Assembly: GCA_038405435.1 (NCBI GenBank)
Contig: JBBYHZ010000003.1
Reading direction: 5' to 3' (one strand)
DNA length: 64,000 nt
Origin: Dryocola clanedunensis_A
Lineage (GTDB): Bacteria > Pseudomonadota > Gammaproteobacteria > Enterobacterales > Enterobacteriaceae
Numbering within the stretch: position 1 is the stretch's first letter; every line of letters starts with the position of its first letter. The notes beneath the pieces were generated by a model that was not told the DNA's origin, did not search any database, and saw only the letters and a list, made by a program, of their open reading frames with translations. Shown here in pieces: positions 24,796 through 31,937 of the stretch. The position numbers were made by a program, and so were the translations under genes.

Positions 24796-25088
24796 TGGAA
24801 GCAATTATCGCAAAGCTTTACGCGATAATGGATAAGAGCCCTTTAAGGGCTCTTTCCTTGATCATGGCCCTGGCGCTTGCGGGCTGCATCTTCTGGGACC
24901 CCTCTCGCTTCGCGGCGAAGACCAGTGAGCTGGCAGTCTGGCACGGTTTTCTGCTGATGTGGGGCGTCTGTGCAGGCGTTATTCATGGCGTAGGTTTTAG
25001 CCCCCGCAAGACCCTCTGGCAGGGGCTTTTCTGCCCGTTAATTGCCCAACTTGTGCTGCTGGCAGGATTGCTCTTCTTCTTCGCCTGA
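24795..25088 (+). CDS. ybgE: YbgE, cyd operon inner-membrane protein
   Basis: The protein has 97 residues, as in E. coli, with three hydrophobic segments (about 17-35, 48-65 and 75-95) and the conserved FWDPSRFAAKTSELAVWHG. YbgE is co-encoded with cydABX in many proteobacteria, but its function is not settled. Translation is coupled to cydX by TGATG. Codons 14-20 form a terminator-like hairpin (see findings). Confidence 0.93.
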   Translation: MEAIIAKLYAIMDKSPLRALSLIMALALAGCIFWDPSRFAAKTSELAVWHGFLLMWGVCAGVIHGVGFSPRKTLWQGLFCPLIAQLVLLAGLLFFFA

Positions 25089-25117
25089 AGCCCGCGCCAG
25101 GACAAGTTTGTTTACCC

Positions 25118-25151
25118 AATATTTATAGGCTTTAACAAGCCTATAAATATT
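25118..25151. other. Perfect AT-rich inverted repeat between ybgE and ybgC
   Basis: AATATTTATAGGCTT and AAGCCTATAAATATT are perfect 15-bp arms around a TAAC loop. It sits between the end of the cyd operon and the start of the tol-pal operon. There is no long T tail, so it may be a bidirectional weak terminator or a protein-binding palindrome. Confidence 0.6.
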
Positions 25152-25234
25152 TACCTATCGTTTAATACAACCCATTCCCAACCCCCATCCTCTTGCGTAT
25201 AGTAGCAACGTTTAAAGCACTACCGGGATGTAAA

Positions 25235-25639
25235 GTGAGTACAACGCCGTTTCGATGGCCGGTTCGTGTCTACTATGAAGACACAGACGCCGGCGGTGTG
25301 GTTTACCACGCCAGCTATGTTGCTTTTTATGAAAGAGCTCGCACTGAGATGCTGCGCCAGCACCACTTTCACCAGCAGGATTTGCTGGCGGAGCGCATCG
25401 CCTTTGTCGTTCGCAGGATGACCGTTGATTATCTTGCGCCTGCCCGACTTGACGATTTACTCGAAATCCAAAGTGAAATTACATCGATGCGCGGCACCTC
25501 TTTGGTGTTTACGCAGCGAATAGTCAATGCCGAAGGTCGGGTACTCAATGAAGCTGAGGTCCTGGTCGTCTGTGTTGATCTTCTCTCAATGAAGCCTCGT
25601 GCGCTTCCCAAGTCTATTGTCGCGGAGTTCAAGCAGTGA
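25235..25639 (+). CDS. ybgC: YbgC, acyl-CoA thioesterase of the Tol-Pal operon
   Basis: The GTG start at 25235 gives 134 residues, as in E. coli, and is preceded by GGGAT. YbgC is a hot-dog-fold thioesterase with the 4-hydroxybenzoyl-CoA thioesterase active-site motif YYEDTDAGGVVYHASY. It acts in the cytoplasm, at or near the membrane, on acyl-CoA and has been linked to phospholipid synthesis. The last bases overlap the GTG start of tolQ, so it is the first gene of the operon. Confidence 0.95.
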   Translation: MSTTPFRWPVRVYYEDTDAGGVVYHASYVAFYERARTEMLRQHHFHQQDLLAERIAFVVRRMTVDYLAPARLDDLLEIQSEITSMRGTSLVFTQRIVNAEGRVLNEAEVLVVCVDLLSMKPRALPKSIVAEFKQ

Positions 25640-26322
25640 CTGACATGAATATCCTTGATTTGTTCCTGAAGGCTAGCCTTCTGGTCAAATTTATCATGTT
25701 GATTTTGATTGGTTTTTCCATTGCATCATGGGCAATCATCATTCAGCGTACGCGCATCCTCAATACCGCCACCCGCGAAGCGGAAGCGTTTGAAGATAAG
25801 TTCTGGTCGGGCATTGAATTGTCCCGTCTGTATCAGGAAAGCCAGGGGCGCCGCGACACCCTTGCCGGCTCTGAGCAGATTTTCTATTCAGGATTTAAAG
25901 AGTTTGCCCGCCTGCATCGTGCGAATACCCATGCCCCGGAAGCGGTGGTAGACGGGGCCGCGCGCGCAATGCGTATTTCAATGAGCCGTGAACTCGAAAC
26001 GCTTGAAACACATATTCCATTCCTTGGCACCGTGGGTTCCATCAGTCCTTATATCGGCCTGTTTGGTACGGTCTGGGGGATCATGCACGCCTTTATCGCA
26101 CTGGGTGCGGTGAAACAGGCGACGTTGCAGATGGTTGCACCGGGCATTGCAGAAGCACTGATCGCCACCGCGATTGGTCTGTTTGCCGCCATTCCAGCTG
26201 TTATGGCCTATAACCGCCTGAACCAGCGTGTGAACAAACTGGAATTGAATTACGACAACTTCATGGAAGAGTTCACGGCTATCCTGCACCGTCAGGCTTT
26301 TACCAGCAGCGATAAGCAGTAA
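25636..26322 (+). CDS. tolQ: TolQ, proton-channel subunit of the Tol-Pal motor
   Basis: TolQ (228 residues; E. coli 230) is an ExbB/MotA-family inner-membrane protein with three membrane helices, near residues 16-36, 137-158 and 170-192. With TolR it uses the proton gradient to drive TolA. The helix 2-3 segment FLGTVGSISPYIGLFGTVWGIM and the later GIAEALIATAIGLFAAIPAV are diagnostic. The gene starts with GTG in GTGACTGAC, overlapping the ybgC stop. Confidence 0.97.
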   Translation: MTDMNILDLFLKASLLVKFIMLILIGFSIASWAIIIQRTRILNTATREAEAFEDKFWSGIELSRLYQESQGRRDTLAGSEQIFYSGFKEFARLHRANTHAPEAVVDGAARAMRISMSRELETLETHIPFLGTVGSISPYIGLFGTVWGIMHAFIALGAVKQATLQMVAPGIAEALIATAIGLFAAIPAVMAYNRLNQRVNKLELNYDNFMEEFTAILHRQAFTSSDKQ

Positions 26323-26332
26323 GGGGTAAGTC

Positions 26333-26758
26333 ATGGCCAGACGTGTACGTGGTCGTCGTGAACTAAAGTCAGAAATCAACATCGTACCTCTGCTGGACGT
26401 GTTGCTGGTGCTGCTGCTGATCTTCATGGCAACGGCACCCATCATCACCCAGAGCGTAGAGGTGGACCTGCCCGATGCGACTGATTCGCAGACGGTAAGC
26501 AGTAACGATGAGCCGCCGGTCATTATTGAAGTGTCCGGGGTAGGGCAGTACAGCGTGGTGGTTGAGAAAGACCGTATGGATCAGTTGCCGTCTGAACAGG
26601 TTGTTGCTGAAGCCCAGCGTCGCCTGCAGGCAAATCCAAAAACGGTCTTTTTGATCGGTGGTGCAAAAGATGTTCCGTATGAAGAGATCATCAAAGCATT
26701 GAACCTGCTGCACAGCGCGGGCGTGAAATCCGTCGGCCTGATGACGCAGCCAATCTGA
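26333..26758 (+). CDS. tolR: TolR, ExbD-like subunit of the Tol-Pal motor
   Basis: TolR has 141 residues: a short basic N-terminus (RVRGRRELKSEI), one membrane helix with the proton-carrying aspartate in VPLLDVLLVLLLIFM, and a periplasmic domain that can bind peptidoglycan. It follows tolQ after 10 bases with an AAGGGG-type site and precedes tolA after 34 bases. Confidence 0.97.
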   Translation: MARRVRGRRELKSEINIVPLLDVLLVLLLIFMATAPIITQSVEVDLPDATDSQTVSSNDEPPVIIEVSGVGQYSVVVEKDRMDQLPSEQVVAEAQRRLQANPKTVFLIGGAKDVPYEEIIKALNLLHSAGVKSVGLMTQPI

Positions 26759-26792
26759 TCTACCTCGCGATAGCTATATTTGGGAACCGAGA

Positions 26793-27980
26793 GTGTCAAA
26801 GGCAACCACAGAAAACGATAAGCTCAAACGCGCGATAATCGTCTCAGTGATTCTGCATATCATCCTGATTGCGATCCTGATATGGAGCTCGTTTGACGAA
26901 CACATTGACGCCAGTGCTGGTGGCGGTGGTGGTTCGGCTATTGACGCTGTCATGGTCGACCCTGGCGCCGTAGTGCAGCAATACAACCGCCAGCAGCAGC
27001 AGCAGGCGAGCAGTAAACGTGCGGCAGAGCAGCGCGAAAAGCAGGCCCAGCAGCAGGCAGAAGAGCTGCAGGAGAAACAGGCTGCTGAACAGCAGCGTCT
27101 GAAAGCCCTGGAGAAAGAACGCCTGGATGCGCAGGAGCAAGCGAAGCAGCAGGCCGACCAGCAGAAACAGGCTCAGGAAGCAGCAAAAGAAGCTCAGGAG
27201 CAGCAGAAGCAGGCGGAAGCCGCAGCGGCGAAAGCCAAAGCAGATGCTAAAGCCCAGGCTGATGCTCAGGCTAAAGCTGCCGCAGATGCTCAGAAAAAAG
27301 CTGCGGAAGAGGCTGCAAAAAAAGCCGCTGCCGCAGAGAAAAAAGTAGCCGCCGCCGAAGCTGCCGCTGCGGCCAAAAAGGCCCAGCAGGAAGCCGAGAA
27401 GAAAGCGGCTGCTGAAGCCGCGAAAAAAGAGGCCGCTGCCGAAAAAGCAGCCGCCGACAAAGCTGCATCGGAAAAAGCAGCTGCGGACAAGGCTGCCGCT
27501 GCAAAAGCAGCCGCAGATAAAAAAGCGGCTGCTGACGCGAAGAAAAAAGCTGCAGCAGAGAAAGCCGCTGCCGATAAAGCAGCTACTGAGGGCGTAGACG
27601 ATCTGTTTGGTGACCTCAGTTCGGGTAAGAATGCACCGAAAACCGGTGGTGGGGCGAAAGGTAATGCCGCAGCCGCTGCCGGAAAAGGGAATACTAAGAA
27701 TAATGGCGCATCTGGTGCCGAGATCAGTGGTTATGCAGGTCAGATAAAAGCGGCGATCGAAAGTAAGTTTTATAATGATCCTTCGTTTGCCGGTAAGACC
27801 TGTTCATTACGAGTCAAACTGGCTCCTGATGGTTTACTGCTGGATATCAAATCAGAGGGGGGCGATCCGGCCCTTTGTCAGGCGGCAATAGCAGCCGCGC
27901 GACTGGCAAAGATACCGAAGCCACCGAGCCAGGACGTGTATGAAGTATTCAAAAACGCGCCGATTGACTTCAAACCTTAA
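26793..27980 (+). CDS. tolA: TolA, envelope-spanning protein of the Tol-Pal system
   Basis: TolA links the inner-membrane TolQR motor to Pal and TolB. GTG starts a 395-residue protein (E. coli 421). Residues 13-34 are the membrane anchor with the conserved Ser and His (SVILH) that contact TolQR. A glycine-rich hinge (GGGGG) and a long Ala/Lys/Glu/Gln-rich helical domain, about residues 65-265, follow; the last 100 or so residues form the globular C-terminal domain with the cysteine pair in KTCSLRVKL and PALCQAAI. The shorter length falls in the repetitive helical domain. Confidence 0.96.
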   Translation: MSKATTENDKLKRAIIVSVILHIILIAILIWSSFDEHIDASAGGGGGSAIDAVMVDPGAVVQQYNRQQQQQASSKRAAEQREKQAQQQAEELQEKQAAEQQRLKALEKERLDAQEQAKQQADQQKQAQEAAKEAQEQQKQAEAAAAKAKADAKAQADAQAKAAADAQKKAAEEAAKKAAAAEKKVAAAEAAAAAKKAQQEAEKKAAAEAAKKEAAAEKAAADKAASEKAAADKAAAAKAAADKKAAADAKKKAAAEKAAADKAATEGVDDLFGDLSSGKNAPKTGGGAKGNAAAAAGKGNTKNNGASGAEISGYAGQIKAAIESKFYNDPSFAGKTCSLRVKLAPDGLLLDIKSEGGDPALCQAAIAAARLAKIPKPPSQDVYEVFKNAPIDFKP

Positions 27981-28108
27981 TAGCCTTCCCCGAAGCGGGC
28001 AGAAATGATGAAGTGCTATATAAAGGGGTTATGATAGTTTTGTGTATTTGGGTTTGTTAAAATTCTGCTAAATTATCGTGGGCTTTGGGTCCGGATAAGG
28101 GAGATATG

Positions 28109-29401
28109 ATGAAGCAGGCATTTCGAGTAGCATTAAGTTTCTTGATGCTGTGGGCAGCCGTGCTGCACGCAGAAGTTCGTATTGAGATCACACAAGGTGT
28201 GGACTCAGCACGTCCTATTGGTGTTGCACCGTTCAAATGGGCAGGCCCAGGTGCGGCGCCTGAAGACGTTGGCGGCATTGTTGCCGCTGACTTACGCAAC
28301 AGCGGTAAGTTCAATCCGCTGGATCGCTCCCGTCTCCCGCAGCAGCCTGGTTCCGCTCAGGAAGTGCAGCCGGCAGCCTGGACCGCTCTGGGGATTGATG
28401 CCGTCGTTGTCGGCCAGGTTACGCCAAACGGTGACGGTAGTTATACCGTGGCTTACCAGTTGGTAGATACCTCTGGCGCGCCGGGTACGGTTCTGGCTCA
28501 GAACTCTTACAAGGTTAACAAGCAGTGGCTGCGCTACGCCGGTCATACCGCCAGTGATGAAGTGTTTGAAAAACTGACCGGTATCAAAGGCGCGTTCCGC
28601 ACTCGTATCGCTTACGTGGTGCAGACCAACGGCGGTCAGTTCCCTTACGAACTGCGTGTGTCTGATTACGATGGCTATAACCAGTTTGTGGTTCACCGTT
28701 CTCCGCAGCCGCTGATGTCTCCTTCCTGGTCTCCAGACGGCAGCAAGCTGGCTTACGTAACGTTTGAAAGCGGTCGCTCGGCGCTGGTCATTCAGACGCT
28801 GGCGAATGGTGCCGTGCGCCAGGTGGCTTCGTTCCCTCGCCACAACGGTGCACCGTCGTTCTCTCCGGACGGGACTAAACTGGCCTTCGCGCTGTCCAAA
28901 ACCGGTAGTCTGAACTTGTACGTGATGGATATTGGCTCCGGCCAGATTCGTCAGGTTACTGATGGACGCAGCAACAACACGGAACCTACCTGGTTCCCGG
29001 ATAGCCAGAACCTGGCCTATACCTCCGATCAGGCTGGACGTCCGCAGATTTACAAAATTAATATCAACGGCGGTGCCCCGCAGCGTCTGTCCTGGGAAGG
29101 TGGCCAGAACCAGAATGCTGATGTAAGTACCGACGGGAAGTTTATGGTAATGGTGAGCTCCGCAAGCGGGCAGCAGCACATTGCCAAACAGGATCTGGTA
29201 GCGGGTGGCGTACAAACTTTATCGTCAACGTTCCTGGATGAAACGCCAAGTCTGGCACCTAACGGCACTATGGTAATCTACAGCTCTTCTCAGGGGATGG
29301 GATCCGTGCTGAATCTGGTCTCAACAGATGGGCGTTTCAAAGCGCGTCTTCCGGCAACTGATGGTCAGGTGAAATCACCTGCCTGGTCGCCGTATCTGTG
29401 A
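28109..29401 (+). CDS. tolB: TolB, periplasmic beta-propeller of the Tol-Pal system
   Basis: TolB binds Pal and TolA and takes part in outer-membrane constriction at division. From the second of two adjacent ATGs it has 430 residues, as in E. coli. A Sec signal peptide ends in AVLHA before EVRIEIT. Residues to about 160 form the N-terminal domain, and the rest is a six-bladed propeller with TolB-box repeats such as SPSWSPDGSKLAYV, APSFSPDGTKLAF and EPTWFPDSQNLAYT. A GGGAG site precedes the paired ATGs. The gap from tolA is 128 bp, and in E. coli it holds an internal promoter. Confidence 0.96.
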   Translation: MKQAFRVALSFLMLWAAVLHAEVRIEITQGVDSARPIGVAPFKWAGPGAAPEDVGGIVAADLRNSGKFNPLDRSRLPQQPGSAQEVQPAAWTALGIDAVVVGQVTPNGDGSYTVAYQLVDTSGAPGTVLAQNSYKVNKQWLRYAGHTASDEVFEKLTGIKGAFRTRIAYVVQTNGGQFPYELRVSDYDGYNQFVVHRSPQPLMSPSWSPDGSKLAYVTFESGRSALVIQTLANGAVRQVASFPRHNGAPSFSPDGTKLAFALSKTGSLNLYVMDIGSGQIRQVTDGRSNNTEPTWFPDSQNLAYTSDQAGRPQIYKININGGAPQRLSWEGGQNQNADVSTDGKFMVMVSSASGQQHIAKQDLVAGGVQTLSSTFLDETPSLAPNGTMVIYSSSQGMGSVLNLVSTDGRFKARLPATDGQVKSPAWSPYL

Positions 29402-29426
29402 TAATAAAATCTAAAGGATCAAAGAA

Positions 29427-29948
29427 ATGCAACTGAACAAAGTGCTGAAAGGGCTGATGATTGCTCTGCCTGTTATGGCTGTCGCGGCATGTTCTTCTAA
29501 CAAGAACGCGAGCAACGAGAGCGGTGAAGGCATGCTGGGTGCCGGCACTGGTATGGACGCTAACGGTCAAGGCGGTAACATGTCTTCCGAAGAGCAGGCA
29601 CGTCTGCAAATGCAACAGCTGCAGCAGAACAACATCGTTTACTTCGGTCTGGACAAGTACGATGTGAGCTCTGAATTCGCTGCAATGCTGGATGCACACG
29701 CTAACTTCCTGCGTAGCAACCCATCTTACAAAGTGACCGTAGAAGGTCATGCGGACGAACGTGGTACCCCGGAATACAACATCTCCCTGGGCGAGCGTCG
29801 TGCTACTGCCGTTAAGATGTACCTGCAGGGTAAAGGCGTTTCTGCAGACCAGATCTCCATCGTTTCTTACGGTAAAGAAAAACCTGCAGTACTGGGCCAT
29901 GACGAAGCGGCATATGCCAAAAACCGTCGTGCCGTACTGGTTTACTAA
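29427..29948 (+). CDS. pal: Pal, peptidoglycan-associated lipoprotein
   Basis: Pal is an outer-membrane lipoprotein of 173 residues, as in E. coli. The signal peptide ends in the lipobox VAAC, with the lipidated cysteine followed by SSNKN. An Asn/Gly-rich tether leads to the OmpA-like domain, with the peptidoglycan-binding motif TVEGHADERGTPEYNISLGERRA, read here in two pieces, and the terminal NRRAVLVY. It follows tolB after 25 bases with an AAAGGATC site. Confidence 0.98.
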   Translation: MQLNKVLKGLMIALPVMAVAACSSNKNASNESGEGMLGAGTGMDANGQGGNMSSEEQARLQMQQLQQNNIVYFGLDKYDVSSEFAAMLDAHANFLRSNPSYKVTVEGHADERGTPEYNISLGERRATAVKMYLQGKGVSADQISIVSYGKEKPAVLGHDEAAYAKNRRAVLVY

Positions 29949-29957
29949 GAGAATTGC

Positions 29958-30752
29958 ATGAGCAGTAACTTCAGACATCACTTGTTGAGTCTGTCGTTAC
30001 TGGTTGGCATAGCGGCCCCCTGGGCCGCTTTTGCTCAGGCGCCAATCAGTAGTGTCGGCTCAGGCTCGGTCGAAGACCGTGTCACTCAACTCGAGCGTAT
30101 TTCTAACGCTCACAGTCAGCTTTTAACCCAACTCCAGCAACAGCTCTCCGATAATCAACGTGATATTGATTCCCTGCGCGGTCAGATTCAGGAAAACCAG
30201 TATCAGCTGAACCAGGTGGTAGAGCGACAGAAGCAGATTCTGCTGCAGATAGATGGCCTCAGCAACGGCGGTGCCGCTGCGGGTCAGGCTAGCGGCGGCG
30301 AGCAAGGTGCTGCTCCGGCAACGCCTGATGCGGGTGTGTCCACTGGCGCCCCTGCTGCGGCAGCTCCTGTGCAGGGGGGCGATGCAAACAGCGACTACAA
30401 TGCTGCTATCGCCCTCGTGCAGGATAAATCCCGCCAGGATGACGCCCTTGTTGCTTTCCAGAACTTTGTGAAAAAGTATCCGGATTCAACCTACCAGCCT
30501 AATGCGAATTACTGGCTGGGGCAGTTGAACTACAACAAAGGGAAAAAGGATGATGCGGCCTATTATTTTGCCTTTGTGGTAAAAAATTATCCGAAATCGC
30601 CTAAAGCCCCGGACGCAATGTATAAGGTCGGTCTGATCATGCAGGACAAAGGCGACACCGCGAAAGCGAAAGCCGTGTACCAGCAGGTGATCAAACAGTT
30701 CCCAAACACCGATGGCGCGAAGCAGGCGCAAAAGCGTCTGAATGCCATGTAA
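29958..30752 (+). CDS. cpoB: CpoB (YbgF), cell-division coordinator
   Basis: CpoB links peptidoglycan synthesis by PBP1B to Tol-driven outer-membrane constriction. The 264-residue protein has a signal peptide ending AAFA, then a coiled-coil trimerisation region (about residues 35-100, heptads rich in Leu and Gln), a low-complexity Gly/Ala/Pro linker (about 102-140) and TPR repeats to the end (DYNAAIALVQDKSRQDDALVAF, YWLGQLNYNKGKKDDAAYYF). It is the last gene of the tol-pal operon and lies before the tRNA-Lys cluster. Confidence 0.95.
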   Translation: MSSNFRHHLLSLSLLVGIAAPWAAFAQAPISSVGSGSVEDRVTQLERISNAHSQLLTQLQQQLSDNQRDIDSLRGQIQENQYQLNQVVERQKQILLQIDGLSNGGAAAGQASGGEQGAAPATPDAGVSTGAPAAAAPVQGGDANSDYNAAIALVQDKSRQDDALVAFQNFVKKYPDSTYQPNANYWLGQLNYNKGKKDDAAYYFAFVVKNYPKSPKAPDAMYKVGLIMQDKGDTAKAKAVYQQVIKQFPNTDGAKQAQKRLNAM

Positions 30753-30837
30753 TGCTTGCGGCCTGACCAGATATCGTTGTTTTTCTGGTCTTGCCGCGCA
30801 ATTACTAAGCAGTTGAGAAAAATGTTCAAAATTGTTG

Positions 30838-30865
30838 TTGCGTCAAAATCTTAAATCAGTAATAT
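30838..30865 (+). promoter_or_regulatory. Probable promoter of the tRNA-Lys cluster
   Basis: TTGCGT and TAATAT are separated by 16 bp and followed by a GC-rich discriminator (GCCGCCG). That pattern is typical of stringently controlled stable-RNA promoters. It lies 50 bp before the first tRNA. Confidence 0.55.
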
Positions 30866-30915
30866 ATGCCGCCGTTGCCGGGGGATAAGAAACAAACCGG
30901 AAATGACACGAAAAT

Positions 30916-30991
30916 GGGTCGTTAGCTCAGTTGGTAGAGCAGTTGACTTTTAATCAATTGGTCGCAGGTTCGAATCCTGCACGACCCACCA
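30916..30991 (+). tRNA. lysT: tRNA-Lys (anticodon TTT), copy 1
   Basis: The 76-nt gene folds into a full cloverleaf: acceptor GGGTCGT / ACGACCC, D-arm GCTC...GAGC, anticodon arm TTGACTTTTAATCAA with anticodon TTT, T-arm GCAGG-TTCGAAT-CCTGC, and an encoded CCA. Its acceptor stem differs by one base pair from copies 2 and 3 (T-A instead of G-C at the fourth pair). Confidence 0.98.
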
Positions 30992-31020
30992 TTTTCGAAT
31001 TGAAATACGATTAGTGAATC

Positions 31021-31131
31021 GTGAAGGGTTTGGACCTGCAGCAGGTTCGAGTGGAGCGAAGCAACACAGCGTTGCGCAGCAACGACCCGAAGGGTGAGGC
31101 CAGAGGCCGAATCATACTGCACGACCTACCG
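31021..31131 (+). repeat. 111-bp tRNA-derived repeat, copy A
   Basis: The repeat begins GTGAAGGGTTTG and ends with a damaged tRNA-Lys 3' end (ACTGCACGACCTACCG). Inside it, the tRNA T-arm 5' half GCAGGTTCGA (31041-31050) is separated from its 3' half by a 63-nt insert. The tail matches the acceptor of tRNA copy 1, with two changes, and CCA has become CCG. Confidence 0.85.
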
Positions 31132-31165
31132 TTTTCGATGTCGTAGTAAGCAGTAACCGCATAGC

Positions 31166-31241
31166 GGGGCGTTAGCTCAGTTGGTAGAGCAGTTGACTTT
31201 TAATCAATTGGTCGCAGGTTCGAATCCTGCACGCCCCACCA
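31166..31241 (+). tRNA. tRNA-Lys (anticodon TTT), copy 2
   Basis: The gene is 76 nt and identical to copy 1 except for the acceptor stem GGGGCGT / ACGCCCC. CCA is encoded. A short conserved leader (CAGTAACCGCATAGC) is shared with copy 3, which suggests that the unit was duplicated. Confidence 0.98.
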
Positions 31242-31313
31242 TCTTTTAGATGGATTGCATAAAGTGAAGCGTGAAGGCTTAACAAAACTTCAAAAAGCAG
31301 TAACCGCATAGCG

Positions 31314-31389
31314 GGGGCGTTAGCTCAGTTGGTAGAGCAGTTGACTTTTAATCAATTGGTCGCAGGTTCGAATCCTGCACGCCCCACCA
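31314..31389 (+). tRNA. tRNA-Lys (anticodon TTT), copy 3
   Basis: The gene is 76 nt, identical to copy 2 including the acceptor GGGGCGT / ACGCCCC and the encoded CCA. It ends two bases before a run of Ns, so further copies may be hidden in the gap. Confidence 0.98.
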
Positions 31390-31391
31390 TC

Positions 31392-31488
31392 NNNNNNNNN
31401 NNNNNNNNNNNNNNNNNNNNNNNNNNNNNNNNNNNNNNNNNNNNNNNNNNNNNNNNNNNNNNNNNNNNNNNNNNNNNNNNNNNNNNNN
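31392..31488. other. Assembly gap (97 Ns)
   Basis: Unresolved bases lie between tRNA-Lys copy 3 and repeat copy B. Both flanks belong to the repeated tRNA-Lys units, so the gap is most likely a repeat-induced assembly break. The true length is unknown. Confidence 0.97.
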
Positions 31489-31518
31489 ATCATTTAGATG
31501 GATTGCATAAAGTGAAGC

Positions 31519-31629
31519 GTGAAGGGTTTGAACCTGCAGCAGGTTCGAGTGGAGCGAAGCGACACAGCGTTGCGCAGCAACGACCCGAAGGGTGAGGCCA
31601 AAGGCCGAATTATCCTGCACGCCCCACCA
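31519..31629 (+). repeat. 111-bp tRNA-derived repeat, copy B
   Basis: This is the best preserved copy. The upstream GAACCTGC (31530) pairs with the tRNA T-arm half GCAGGTTC (31539) around one A. The 63-nt insert (31549-31611) carries three small hairpins: CGTTGC-GCA-GCAACG, ACCC-GAA-GGGT and GGCC-AAA-GGCC. The tail ATCCTGCACGCCCCACCA is exactly the 3' end of tRNA-Lys copies 2 and 3. Confidence 0.88.
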
Positions 31630-31650
31630 TCATTTAGATGGAATGCATAT

Positions 31651-31761
31651 GTGAAGGGTTTGAACCTGCAGCAGGTTCGAGTGGAGCGAAGCGACACAGC
31701 GTTGCGTAGCAACAACCCGAAGGATGAGGCCAAAGAACGAATCATCCAGCACGACCCACCA
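31651..31761 (+). repeat. 111-bp tRNA-derived repeat, copy C
   Basis: The length and layout are those of copies A and B. The hairpins in the second half are partly decayed (for example ACCCGAAGGAT and GGCCAAAGAAC). The tail ATCCAGCACGACCCACCA matches the 3' end of tRNA copy 1 apart from one base in the T-stem. Confidence 0.85.
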
Positions 31762-31770
31762 AATTCAGAT

Positions 31771-31802
31771 AAAGGCGCCTTACAGGCGCCTTTGTTGTTT
31801 TT
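31771..31802 (+). terminator. Intrinsic terminator of the tRNA-Lys cluster
   Basis: AAAGGCGCC-TTACA-GGCGCCTTT followed by a T-rich stretch (TTTGTTGTTTTT). Confidence 0.9.
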
Positions 31803-31846
31803 CCCCTTTAAATTCCCCACGACAAATCCCTCATAATTGGCTATCT

Positions 31847-31864
31847 TGTTTAGCATATAAAACA
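31847..31864. promoter_or_regulatory. NadR box upstream of nadA
   Basis: TGTTTA-GCATAT-AAAACA matches the NadR operator pattern TGTTTA-N6-TAAACA with one mismatch. It lies 73 bp before the nadA start, in the promoter zone. NadR represses nadA-pnuC when NAD is plentiful. Confidence 0.75.
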
Positions 31865-31937
31865 ATCTTCGCCGAAAATGGCTTGCGGAAGCCCGGATTG
31901 CGTAGATTTTGTTAAGCCCGCAAAACGAGAATGCATA

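Noticed and set aside
31021..31761. Possible CRISPR array because of evenly sized repeats
   Set aside because: The repeats are 111 bp and derived from tRNA-Lys, spacers are not unique short segments, and no cas genes are present.
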